IMG/VR virus record: IMGVR_UViG_3300008107_000017
Location: 1-64,000 of that record
Length of the DNA stretch: 64,000 nt
Direction: 5' to 3' (one strand)
Source: a virus
The notes beneath the pieces were generated by a model. The model ran no database searches. It was not told where the DNA came from and saw only the letters and a list, made by a program, of their open reading frames with translations. Shown here in pieces: positions 15,589-23,488 of this stretch. Numbering within the stretch: the first letter of the stretch is position 1; each line of letters begins with the position of its first letter. The translations under genes were made by a program, and so were the position numbers.

Positions 15589-16695
15589 ATGAAAAGAATT
15601 TATCTTTCTCCTCCTCATATGTCAGGTAAAGAGTTGGGGTATATTAAAGAAGTATTTGATCAAAATTGGATTGCCCCAATAGGACCTCATTTGACAAGAT
15701 TTGAAGAAATCACTAAAGAATATACCGGAGCAAAATATGCAGTGGCTGTTACATCAGCAACCGCAGGTTTGCATCTTGCCTTAAAGGCTGTTGGTGTAGA
15801 AGAAGGTGATTATGTAATCTGCTCAACATTAACATTTGCAGGTACGGTTAATCCTATTAAGTATATGGGAGCAAATCCAGTTTACATTGATAGTGAACCT
15901 ACATTTTGGAATCTGGATCCTATTTTATTAGAAGGTGCAATACTTAATTTACCAAAGAAACCAAAAGCAATTATTCCTGTGCATTTATTTGGTGTACCTT
16001 GTGAAATGGATGCTATAAGAAAAATTGCAAACGAGTATGATATTCCTATTATTGAGGATGCTGCAGAAAGTCTAGGATCAACTTTCAATGGAAAACATAC
16101 CGGTACTTTTGGTGACATTGGCGTCTATTCTTATAATGGAAATAAACTTCTTACGACATCAGGTGGTGGTATGATAGTAACTGATAATGAAGAGTATGCA
16201 ACCTATATGAGATATCTTTCTACGCAAGCAAAAGATCCTCTTCCCTATTATTGGCATACAGAGGTTGGTTATAATTACAGATTAAGTAATGTTCTTGCTG
16301 CTATCGGTATAGGCCAAATGGAAGTTATTGAAGATCGCATTAAGAGAACTCGTGAAATTAATGAAATCTATAGAAAAGAGGTTGGAGAATTCTTTTTAGG
16401 ATTCCAATCAGAAAGACCTAATGATAGATCAAACATGTGGTTAACATGTGCAGTATTGCCAATTGAATACAAACCAGAAGATCTTATTGAACACTTAGAA
16501 AAATCAAATATTGAATCTAGAAGAATCTGGTGTCCAATGCATCAACAGCCTGCATATACACCGGCTCATAAATATATAAATGGAACATCTGATATTCTAT
16601 TTCAATACGGTATTTGTTTACCTTCAGGAACTAGTATGACAGATGAAGAACTTTATAAAGTTATAGAAGAAATAAAAAAATTCTTTAGGAAATGA
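15589..16695 (+). CDS. DegT/DnrJ/EryC1 family PLP-dependent sugar aminotransferase (PglE type)
   Basis: A 368-residue enzyme. Seen: LSPPHMSGKELGYIKEVF at the start, SATAGLHLALKA (cofactor phosphate binding), EDAAESLGS (~165-173, aspartate that contacts the PLP ring nitrogen) and YSYNGNKLLTTSGGG with the Schiff-base Lys (~186). The C-terminal small domain ends in QYGICLPSGTSMTDEEL. It transfers an amino group to a 4-keto sugar nucleotide. With the dehydratase and acetyltransferase it completes a three-step UDP-diacetamido-trideoxyhexose pathway. Confidence 0.87.
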   Translation: MKRIYLSPPHMSGKELGYIKEVFDQNWIAPIGPHLTRFEEITKEYTGAKYAVAVTSATAGLHLALKAVGVEEGDYVICSTLTFAGTVNPIKYMGANPVYIDSEPTFWNLDPILLEGAILNLPKKPKAIIPVHLFGVPCEMDAIRKIANEYDIPIIEDAAESLGSTFNGKHTGTFGDIGVYSYNGNKLLTTSGGGMIVTDNEEYATYMRYLSTQAKDPLPYYWHTEVGYNYRLSNVLAAIGIGQMEVIEDRIKRTREINEIYRKEVGEFFLGFQSERPNDRSNMWLTCAVLPIEYKPEDLIEHLEKSNIESRRIWCPMHQQPAYTPAHKYINGTSDILFQYGICLPSGTSMTDEELYKVIEEIKKFFRK

Positions 16696-17591
16696 AATTA
16701 ATTTCATATGATGATTTTCTGCTAATTGAAAATTACATTGGTCCTAACTTCGAGGTTTTACTTGAAAAAAATCTAACCAGTGAAATTGACAAAAAGATTA
16801 AGTTTGGTATAGTAATGCCAACTCATAAAATAGCAGATGGTGGTGCTCAGGCCGGCAGACAAAAGTTTATGGATACACCATCTTTATTAAGAGATTCATT
16901 AGGTTGTATAAAGGATCAAAAGTATGACAATTATGTAGTCTATCTTGTTGGAGATTCATACGACGGCGATGATGAAATTAAGGAAGTCATGGAAGAAATT
17001 ATTCCTAAAGGAAAACTTAAGTATCATAATCTATCTACGCCCGGTGAAAGAAATAAAGGATTTTCAAAAGAACAATTTAGGTTTACTGCAGGATGCGGTG
17101 CAATGAATAAGGGGTTACAGATGGCTAAGTCTGATGGTATTGATTATATTGTTAGAATTGATCATGATGATAAATGGACGCCTGATCACTTAGAACTTTT
17201 GGCTAAAGCATATACACAGTATCCTGAACTTGCATATGTATTCACAAGAAGTCGTAAAAAGGTAGACGCAACAAATTCTTCTAAGAAGTATATGTATCAA
17301 CCTAATGATGATAGACACACCGGTACAATTGAACCTAATAATTTAGGCTATACCCATGGTGATGTTAGCCACTCTGCGGTATCATGGAGACCTAGTATGA
17401 TAGGTGATCCTAGATATCGTGACGCTGAAGAACAATCAAAAACTGAACCTAAAATTCCTATGACTAAAACGGCACCTGCTGATGTTGATATGTTTAGCAG
17501 AATGATGAAAATTATCAAGGATAAAGGGCATAAGTATATGTACATACCTAGATTGACCAGCTTTTATCGTAACCGCAAAGGAAAGTTCTAA
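16692..17591 (+). CDS. GT-A type (family 2-like) glycosyltransferase
   Basis: A 299-residue protein. FGIVMPTHK (~38) begins the nucleotide-binding fold, VYLVGDSYDGDDE resembles the first acidic motif and YIVRIDHDDKWTPDHLELL (~154-172) supplies the D-x-D metal site. No transmembrane helix is visible, so it is likely cytosolic. It overlaps the aminotransferase stop by 4 nt, so its donor is plausibly the sugar made by the three preceding enzymes (inference). Acceptor unknown. Confidence 0.8.
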   Translation: MKLISYDDFLLIENYIGPNFEVLLEKNLTSEIDKKIKFGIVMPTHKIADGGAQAGRQKFMDTPSLLRDSLGCIKDQKYDNYVVYLVGDSYDGDDEIKEVMEEIIPKGKLKYHNLSTPGERNKGFSKEQFRFTAGCGAMNKGLQMAKSDGIDYIVRIDHDDKWTPDHLELLAKAYTQYPELAYVFTRSRKKVDATNSSKKYMYQPNDDRHTGTIEPNNLGYTHGDVSHSAVSWRPSMIGDPRYRDAEEQSKTEPKIPMTKTAPADVDMFSRMMKIIKDKGHKYMYIPRLTSFYRNRKGKF

Positions 17592-17615
17592 ACAGAAAAA
17601 CTACTTATAGGGTGA

Positions 17616-17624
17616 ATATATAAA
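17616..17624 (+). promoter_or_regulatory. Late-type ATATATAAA element before the H1-like gene
   Basis: GAATATATAAAC context as at virion genes, 24 nt before ATG 17649. It is the only intergenic copy of this element inside the glycan/replication half of the window. Confidence 0.55.
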
Positions 17625-17648
17625 CTATAAATAATAAAAACAACAATT

Positions 17649-17825
17649 ATGGAAAAATTTAATGAAATTAAAGCAATCATCGAATCAGTATCTGATGATG
17701 TAGAAAAATTCTATGTAAAAGGAAATAAGGCTGCTGCCGTAAGAATTCGTAAAGCTATGCAGGATATCAAAAATCTTTCGCAAGAGTTAAGAGTTCACGT
17801 ACAGGAGACTAAGAATAATCTTTAA
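17649..17825 (+). CDS. Histone H1-like DNA-binding protein (Hc1 family)
   Basis: A 58-residue protein starting MEKFNEIKAIIESVSDDVEKF and continuing YVKGNKAAAVRIRKAMQDIK, NLSQELRVHVQETKN. The K-G-N-K/Q-A-A-x-x-x-R-x-R-K-x-M-Q-D motif and overall length match small Hc1-like nucleoid proteins that are near universal in Bacteroidetes. It is likely to bind phage or host DNA. The gene stands alone between a late-type element (17616) and a double terminator (17834-17895), so it has its own late transcription unit. It may be packaged with, or condense, virion DNA (inference). Confidence 0.8.
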   Translation: MEKFNEIKAIIESVSDDVEKFYVKGNKAAAVRIRKAMQDIKNLSQELRVHVQETKNNL

Positions 17826-17833
17826 TCGTTTTA

Positions 17834-17853
17834 GCGCCTATTAAGTTAGGCGC
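17834..17853 (+). terminator. Hairpin downstream of the H1-like gene
   Basis: GCGCCTA (17834-17840) pairs with TAGGCGC (17847-17853) around a 6-nt loop, 8 nt after the stop. There is no long T run, so it probably acts with the stronger terminator at 17868. Confidence 0.55.
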
Positions 17854-17867
17854 ATCCTTGATCCGAG

Positions 17868-17895
17868 AAGGGGCCATCGAAAGATGGTCCTTTTC
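17868..17895 (+). terminator. Strong intrinsic terminator with GAAA tetraloop
   Basis: Eleven pairs (two G-T) link 17868-17878 with 17883-17893 around GAAA; the 3' arm continues into TTTTCTTTT. It ends the H1-like transcript and isolates the next promoter. Confidence 0.85.
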
Positions 17896-17913
17896 TTTTA
17901 TAAAAAGTCCTAT

Positions 17914-17941
17914 TTGCTTAAAACCTTTTTCAATATCTTTG
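17914..17941 (+). promoter_or_regulatory. Bacteroidetes-type host promoter (TTG-17-TATCTTTG)
   Basis: TTG at 17914-17916 and TATCTTTG at 17934-17941 are separated by 17 bp. This matches the Bacteroidetes primary-sigma consensus TTG-N17-23-TAnnTTTG. It sits just after a terminator and 25 nt before ATG 17967, and could drive 17967-24495 by unmodified host polymerase early in infection. Confidence 0.65.
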
Positions 17942-17966
17942 TATAATAATAAATTCAAAGATAGCA

Positions 17967-18524
17967 ATGAAGAAGTGCTTAATTATAGATTTTGATGATA
18001 CTTTAGTAAAGACTATTGATGTACATGCAGAATCATGGCAACATGCTCTTGAGCGGGTATTGGATATTGAAATCCCGATTGAAAGCATACATGCTGATAT
18101 TAATTATGGAATGGATGTTCTATTAAAAAAATATCAACTATCCGAAGAAGAATCATTATTAGCACAAGAATATAAAAAAGATATATTCTCAAAAATGATT
18201 CATAGAACTCAGGTGAATCATTTATTACATTATGTTATAAAGAATCACTATCCTAAAAAATGTATTATAGCATCAAATTCTTCCAGAGAAAATGTTGATA
18301 AAATAATGGCATATCATGGAATTGATCCTAATCTATTTTTAGGAATTTATACTAGAGAAATGGTTTCTAAAAAGAAACCTCATCCTCAAATGGGGGAACT
18401 TATTTTTAATGATCATACTTCACATAGATGGAATAGAGAAGATTACCTAATGATAGGTGATTCTGAAGTTGATTCTACTTTTGCACGTAAACTTGGTATT
18501 GAATGTCTGATAGTAAAATTTTAA
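17967..18524 (+). CDS. HAD-superfamily phosphatase
   Basis: A 185-residue haloacid dehalogenase-like protein. IDFDDTLV (~7-14) carries motif I (D-x-D-x-T), IIASNSS (~98) motif II, the lysines of SKKKPHP (~131) motif III and MIGDSEVD (~158) motif IV. The small helical cap (~20-80) fits subfamily I (phosphoglycolate or beta-phosphoglucomutase-like). The kinase and nucleotidyltransferase genes overlap directly downstream, so it may dephosphorylate a sugar phosphate intermediate. A KdsC role in KDO formation is possible, but the cap type argues against it. Confidence 0.75.
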   Translation: MKKCLIIDFDDTLVKTIDVHAESWQHALERVLDIEIPIESIHADINYGMDVLLKKYQLSEEESLLAQEYKKDIFSKMIHRTQVNHLLHYVIKNHYPKKCIIASNSSRENVDKIMAYHGIDPNLFLGIYTREMVSKKKPHPQMGELIFNDHTSHRWNREDYLMIGDSEVDSTFARKLGIECLIVKF

Positions 18525-19249
18525 TAGGAAACAGCGGGGATAGAGTATATCTCCACGAGGATCATGTAATTAAAGAAGCTGGAGTTTATCCTGAAAAGTT
18601 TAAGCAGCAGATGGATTGGCTTATTAATTGTCCACATCCTAACTTTATTAAGATTGATCCTATTGGTGAATTTTCATATAGAATGAAAAAGTTTCCAACA
18701 TGGTATGATCAAATTTGTGATCAACCTATTACAAAGTCTGTATCTCAATTAGAGGATCTTATTCAAATAATCAATAAGTTTGAAGGATATGGTAAAGATG
18801 TTGATACCAGATCATATCTTGATAAATTAGAAGGAAGAACCGGTTATTATTATGAAGGTAAACTCGATGGTGTTTCTAAATGGGGTTTTGTACATGGAGA
18901 CTTAACCGTAAGTAATATTCTTTATGATAATAAATTTATCTTTATTGATCCTAGGGGTACCGAAGAACAAGATTATTATGACTTTGGTAAACTTATGCAA
19001 TCGTTTGTGATGGAGTATGAAACCCATATATACAATAACCAAAGTACAAAATATTCAAGGTTTTGTAAAGAAGCTGAAAAGATTATGTATGAATGGTACG
19101 ATGAGTATCTTTTGAAATTTTATTTAGCGGTACATCTCTTAGGAGCTGTTCCATTTTTTGAATTGAATGAAAGATATGAATTGGCAGGTACCTTCCTTAA
19201 AAAAGGTCACGAGTTATTTAATGAACTTGAAATAAAATATTCAAAATGA
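18503..19249 (+). CDS. Kinase-fold phosphotransferase (aminoglycoside/choline kinase-like)
   Basis: A 248-residue protein. FVHGDLTVSNILYD (~132-145) is the catalytic loop (H-G-D-x-x-x-x-N) and FIFIDPRG (~148-155) the metal-binding D-x-x-G-like motif of the APH/choline kinase fold. The N-terminal lobe (GNSGDRVYLHEDHVIKEAG) lacks a typical glycine loop, as is common in this group. The substrate is probably a small molecule such as a sugar. It overlaps the HAD gene by 22 nt and the nucleotidyltransferase gene by 4 nt, suggesting a phosphorylation-then-activation module. Confidence 0.7.
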   Translation: MSDSKILIGNSGDRVYLHEDHVIKEAGVYPEKFKQQMDWLINCPHPNFIKIDPIGEFSYRMKKFPTWYDQICDQPITKSVSQLEDLIQIINKFEGYGKDVDTRSYLDKLEGRTGYYYEGKLDGVSKWGFVHGDLTVSNILYDNKFIFIDPRGTEEQDYYDFGKLMQSFVMEYETHIYNNQSTKYSRFCKEAEKIMYEWYDEYLLKFYLAVHLLGAVPFFELNERYELAGTFLKKGHELFNELEIKYSK

Positions 19250-19950
19250 GTAGAGTAAAAAAGGCAATTATCCTGGCTGCTGGAAAATCAACCAGATACG
19301 GATCAAATAAATTAATTGATCCTATTCTCGGTAAATCAACAATTCAGTATTGTATTGAATTTTGCATTGAAAATGGAATTGAAGAAGCATACATAACAAT
19401 CAGTAAATCAGACTTCTTCTTTAAGAATAACATTAAGTTATCTCATCCTATTATTGAATCTTTATCACAATATAAAGATAAGATAGATATTTACTATGAA
19501 TTCCAAAAGGATGACGAGTATGGTCCTGGTGCTGCTATTAAAGCATGGCAAGGTGCCTTTTATGAACCGTTCCTTTGCCTATTTGGTGATAACTTTTATC
19601 GTGGAAATATTGGATTAGAATATCATGATCCTAAGAAGAGTGTAATTACCTATAGAGATTATGAAACGCGAGCAAGGAATCTCCAATTGGCAACTATCCT
19701 AGATAACGTGGTTGTGGAAAAACCGCACGGTGTAGTAAGCGGTAGATATTTTTGTGGTTATATGATATTTGCAAAAGAAGCATTTGATAATTTAAGCAGT
19801 ATTAAATTATCTAATCGTAATGAATATGAAATTACCCATCTTATCAATTCAATGAATAACCTGGATATTCAACATCTTGATATTGATTGGTATGATTTAA
19901 CATATGAACAAGATAAAAAAGTAATTGAAGAATTAATCCAAGCTAAATAA
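19246..19950 (+). CDS. Sugar-phosphate nucleotidyltransferase
   Basis: A 234-residue protein. KAIILAAGKSTRYGSNKLID (~6-25) holds the L-A-A-G-x-x-x-R nucleotide-binding signature, with G-S-N-K in place of the usual M/L-PK. CLFGDNFYRGN (~109) provides the metal-binding Asp. It would form an NDP- or CDP-activated compound from a phosphorylated substrate and NTP. Linked kinase and HAD genes make it the activation step of a separate branch of the cassette. The active site pattern is nearer to glucose-1-phosphate thymidylyl/cytidylyltransferases than to KdsB. Confidence 0.78.
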   Translation: MSRVKKAIILAAGKSTRYGSNKLIDPILGKSTIQYCIEFCIENGIEEAYITISKSDFFFKNNIKLSHPIIESLSQYKDKIDIYYEFQKDDEYGPGAAIKAWQGAFYEPFLCLFGDNFYRGNIGLEYHDPKKSVITYRDYETRARNLQLATILDNVVVEKPHGVVSGRYFCGYMIFAKEAFDNLSSIKLSNRNEYEITHLINSMNNLDIQHLDIDWYDLTYEQDKKVIEELIQAK

Positions 19951-19951
19951 T

Positions 19952-21199
19952 ATGAAAGAAAATGTAAAAAAGGTAGGCTTCTTTAAACTTGGCAAGGCTA
20001 TTAAGTTTAATGAAAATAGTTGGAATGCGATTGGCGGAGATTGTGAACCTAAACAATTAATCTGTGCAATTGCAAAAAGAAATCCTAATGTCGAGTATTG
20101 GCTTCTTAGTCCAAATGATTTAGGAAAGGTTAGAGCAAAAGAAAAACCTAAAGCAGCACCTCTGTTTGGACCAGCACCAGAATCATCAAATACGATTCCT
20201 TCTAATATTAAGGAATTTCATTCTAAAATGGATGAAAGAAAATCAACCGAAGAAACAGTTGAAACTATTAAGTCATTAGGATTAGACTATATCTTTTTCT
20301 ATACAGGACCGGCAAGTACTGTAAATATTGAAAACTTTATTAATAAGGTTGATGGTACTGGTACTGTTAAGTCATTAGACTTCTTTAAGTATTATGCTGC
20401 ACCAATTATTAAGGCTCTTAATGAAATGCCAAAGACTCCTATTGTAGGTCTATTGGTTGATAATAGATTTATTCTTGCTGCAAAAGATTATCAGGCTCAT
20501 AACCGCCCTACTTATTATCTTGCACAGAATAATTTTGAATTGGATGAAGAGTATTTTTGTAATCCACCTACTCGTGAAACTGCAAAGATACATTCTACTT
20601 TTGAATATTCAGGAATTGAAACGGTATTCTTATTAGATAAGAAAAGATATAACATTGATGAATTATTTAATATGAAAAAGACTAATTCATTTATGATGTT
20701 ACAGAATCAAGGTAAAGGTTCCGGCGGAATGGATCGTTGGGATCCTGTTAGAGAATACATTGTTAAAACTGGTGTTCAAACCGATATCTATGGTAAATGG
20801 GATGAAGAATTGGTTCAACAATACCCTAATTACTTTAAGGGGGAAATGAGAATTGAATCTTTAACTAAAGAACTCCTTAACACTAAATATACATTCTGCG
20901 TTCCTATTAAAGAGGGTATGGTCACTTCTAAGTATGCTGAAATGCTGCACTATGGTATTATACCTTTCTTACATCCATCCTACGATACTGAATGTAATGT
21001 GTTTCCAAAGGATCATTTTATTCGTTGTAAATCACCTGAAGATCTTAAAAAGAAAATTGAGTATCTAAACGAAAACCCAGAGCATTATAAAACTTTATTC
21101 TATAACCTTCAAACTAAATATCTAAAAGATTCATATTATACCGGTGAACATGTTGATAACAAGATCTGGGAAGCATATGAACGCGTAACTCAAAATTAA
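19952..21199 (+). CDS. GT-B-like glycosyltransferase
   Basis: A 415-residue protein beginning KKVGFFKLGKAIKFNENSW. The C-terminal region reads LNTKYTFCVPIKEGMVTSKYAEMLHYGIIPFLHP (~310-345) and continues FIRCKSPEDLKKKIEYLNEN, the pattern of the donor-binding C-terminal domain of GT-B enzymes. T4 alpha-glucosyltransferase (which acts on hydroxymethylcytosine DNA) has a similar 'shift of a conserved Tyr/Glu helix before a GxIPVF strand', so modification of DNA is one possibility. A surface glycan or virion protein acceptor is equally possible. It sits within the cassette, 2 nt after the nucleotidyltransferase. Confidence 0.6.
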   Translation: MKENVKKVGFFKLGKAIKFNENSWNAIGGDCEPKQLICAIAKRNPNVEYWLLSPNDLGKVRAKEKPKAAPLFGPAPESSNTIPSNIKEFHSKMDERKSTEETVETIKSLGLDYIFFYTGPASTVNIENFINKVDGTGTVKSLDFFKYYAAPIIKALNEMPKTPIVGLLVDNRFILAAKDYQAHNRPTYYLAQNNFELDEEYFCNPPTRETAKIHSTFEYSGIETVFLLDKKRYNIDELFNMKKTNSFMMLQNQGKGSGGMDRWDPVREYIVKTGVQTDIYGKWDEELVQQYPNYFKGEMRIESLTKELLNTKYTFCVPIKEGMVTSKYAEMLHYGIIPFLHPSYDTECNVFPKDHFIRCKSPEDLKKKIEYLNENPEHYKTLFYNLQTKYLKDSYYTGEHVDNKIWEAYERVTQN

Positions 21200-21206
21200 T
21201 TATAAA

Positions 21207-22229
21207 ATGTATAACAAAGAAACGAGAATCCTTATTACTGGTGGAGCCGGTTTTGTTGGAACAAATTTTATTAACGATCTCTTAAAACGAGGTCATAATC
21301 CAGACTGCATTGCGGTTGTAGATAATCTTTCACATGGTACTTATTTACCACAAGTTCATGACAGGATTAAAAACTTTTATCAGGAAGACATCCGTAATGA
21401 GTATGTAAAGAGTATCATTTCTGAATTTAAGCCTGAATACATTTATCACTTTGCAGGTCTTGTTTCAATTTATGATTGCCATGCTAATCCTTATGAAGCT
21501 GTTGATAATAACATTCTAGGTAGTATTAATATCCTAGATGCAGCAGCGGAGAGCGGAGTTAAAAGAATCATCTTTAGTGAAACTTCAGCGGTTTATGAAA
21601 ATGAATTAATGGCCCCTACTGGGTTTCACGAAGGTCAATCTGATCCTACTACAATTTATTCTACAACTAAAGCATGTCTTGCACTATTAGCAGAATCATA
21701 TTCACGTACAAAGGGTGTTAATTATACTGCTCTTCGTTACTTTAATGTAGCAGGCCCTCTTCAGGATTATAATAGAACGGTACCTCCGGTTTTTGCAGGT
21801 TTTATTATTCGTCTAATGGGTGGTAAGAATCCTATTATCTTTGGCGATCCTATGAAGGCAAGAGACTACATCGACGTAGATGACGTAAATGCCTTTCATA
21901 TGTTATGCATGGAAAATGAAGAAACTGCTAATCAAACATTTAATCTAGGTACTGGTAAAATGACAACCTTAGCGGATCTTAAAGATATCATCGGTAAGGT
22001 TATGGGAATTGAAACTGTTAATTATGACCAATATGGTGCTATTGCCGGTGAGGCTCTTAATATTCGTGCTGATATATCTAAAGCAAAATCTATGGGATGG
22101 GAACCTAAAAAGAGTATGGAAGATACAATTAAAGAAACCATTACATATCTAGAAGAAGAGGTAAAGAAAGGTAACATAGATCCCTATACATTTATGGAGG
22201 ATCTTCAAATTGAAAAAGTTAAAATATGA
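21207..22229 (+). CDS. NAD-dependent nucleotide-sugar epimerase (GalE-like)
   Basis: A 340-residue extended SDR. ITGGAGFVGTNF (~11-22) binds NAD, HFAGLVSIYD follows, FSETSAVYE holds the catalytic Ser/Thr and YSTTK (~151-155) the Tyr/Lys pair. RYFNVAGP and ARDYIDVDDVNAFH are typical of GalE/WbpP-like enzymes. It would interconvert UDP-hexoses, or act as a dehydratase-type relative. It overlaps the methyltransferase gene by 4 nt. Confidence 0.85.
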   Translation: MYNKETRILITGGAGFVGTNFINDLLKRGHNPDCIAVVDNLSHGTYLPQVHDRIKNFYQEDIRNEYVKSIISEFKPEYIYHFAGLVSIYDCHANPYEAVDNNILGSINILDAAAESGVKRIIFSETSAVYENELMAPTGFHEGQSDPTTIYSTTKACLALLAESYSRTKGVNYTALRYFNVAGPLQDYNRTVPPVFAGFIIRLMGGKNPIIFGDPMKARDYIDVDDVNAFHMLCMENEETANQTFNLGTGKMTTLADLKDIIGKVMGIETVNYDQYGAIAGEALNIRADISKAKSMGWEPKKSMEDTIKETITYLEEEVKKGNIDPYTFMEDLQIEKVKI

Positions 22230-23488
22230 GTAAAGAAATTAAATGGGGTACAATTATTCCCCTTATCGGTGGAAGTGCAATAGGTTGTTCTAGGTCAGCT
22301 GAATCTAAACCTGCATTTCATTTAAGTTATGAAGCATTTGCTGCAAATGAAAGTCATATAGAAAGATATTGGGAAGGTATTCCTATGTATCGTTTAGATC
22401 ACCCTGAACTTGAGATTCCTAATAATACATTTGAAAATGTTGATTATGTAAACTCTGTATGTCCATGCGCAGGTCTTAGTCTACTTAATTCTGCTAGAGG
22501 TAGTGCCGCTTCTCGTGGATCTGACGCGGTTCAAAATAAATGGATGTATGAATCATCTGAATATATTTTAGAACACGTAAAACCTAAAGTTCTTTGGGGT
22601 GAAAATGCGCCAGGTCTTTTTACTAAAATGGGTGAAGGTGTAGTTCGTAGGCTTAAGGAAATTGCTGAAAAACATGGTTATAGTTTTTCTCTTATTAAAA
22701 CTAATACTGAATTGCATGGTATTCCTCAAAGAAGAATCCGTACATTCTATTTCTTTTGGAACACTCCAACTGTACCTATGTTGGATTGGAAATTTAGGGA
22801 AAGAAAAACTTTATTAGAATATCTAAATGAAATTCCTGAAGATGCAACTCTACAAGATATGTTTATGGTGGATGGAAAAGTAACTGACCACTTTAGACCT
22901 TATGAATTTATTCTTGAAAAGAAAGGTTTAACTCATGCAGAATTTGCTGCGGAATTTAAGAAAGGTACCATTGCACAATATCTCGATGAACATAAACTAA
23001 TTGATGAATGTATCTCTTGGTTACAAGAAAAATATCCAAAGGAAGGATTTTCTAATAAGAAAAGTACTAAAACGTTTATTGATATGCTCCAACACCAACA
23101 GGCTAAAGTTGATGATGGAAAAGGATATTGGGATGCATCTCCACACTTTTTCCATGATTCTTTTTCTGCTCTTATCGGAAGAAATATGTTTAACGGCGTA
23201 CACCCTGTAGAAAATCGTTATCTTAATGTAAGAGAAATGTTACATCTTATGGGTATGCCTCATGATTTTGAAATTCAAGATTCTCGCCACATAAATCATA
23301 TTGCACAAAATGTGCCAGTAAGAACTGCGCAGGATATGGCTGATGAGGTTAAAAAATTCTGTCAAGGTACTGCTAAAATGACACAGTATAAATTCATGAA
23401 GCAGGACAATACCTTAAATAAAATAATTGAAGTTGAAGAACTTAATCAAGAACCTAAAAAAAGATATAAAGTAAACAGTGTAATATGA
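22226..23488 (+). CDS. C5-cytosine DNA methyltransferase
   Basis: A 420-residue protein with the full motif set. Motif I is PLIGGSAIGCSRS (AdoMet binding), motif IV VCPCAGLSLLN (catalytic Cys after Pro), motif VI GENAPGL (catalytic Glu) and motif VIII IPQRRIRTF. The C-terminal motifs IX/X are NRYLNVREMLHLMGMP and QNVPVRTAQDMADEV. The target-recognition region would be ~240-330. It should methylate cytosine in phage DNA; the sequence target cannot be inferred. No cognate endonuclease is seen, so it is likely an orphan enzyme protecting against host restriction. It is embedded in glycosyl genes with 4-nt overlaps on both sides. Confidence 0.85.
   Translation: MSKEIKWGTIIPLIGGSAIGCSRSAESKPAFHLSYEAFAANESHIERYWEGIPMYRLDHPELEIPNNTFENVDYVNSVCPCAGLSLLNSARGSAASRGSDAVQNKWMYESSEYILEHVKPKVLWGENAPGLFTKMGEGVVRRLKEIAEKHGYSFSLIKTNTELHGIPQRRIRTFYFFWNTPTVPMLDWKFRERKTLLEYLNEIPEDATLQDMFMVDGKVTDHFRPYEFILEKKGLTHAEFAAEFKKGTIAQYLDEHKLIDECISWLQEKYPKEGFSNKKSTKTFIDMLQHQQAKVDDGKGYWDASPHFFHDSFSALIGRNMFNGVHPVENRYLNVREMLHLMGMPHDFEIQDSRHINHIAQNVPVRTAQDMADEVKKFCQGTAKMTQYKFMKQDNTLNKIIEVEELNQEPKKRYKVNSVI

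Noticed and set aside
16572-16580. ATATATAAA inside the aminotransferase gene
   Set aside because: It encodes KYIN in a conserved reading frame and has no downstream start on this strand at a suitable distance, so it is not counted as a late element. It shows that single copies can arise by chance.
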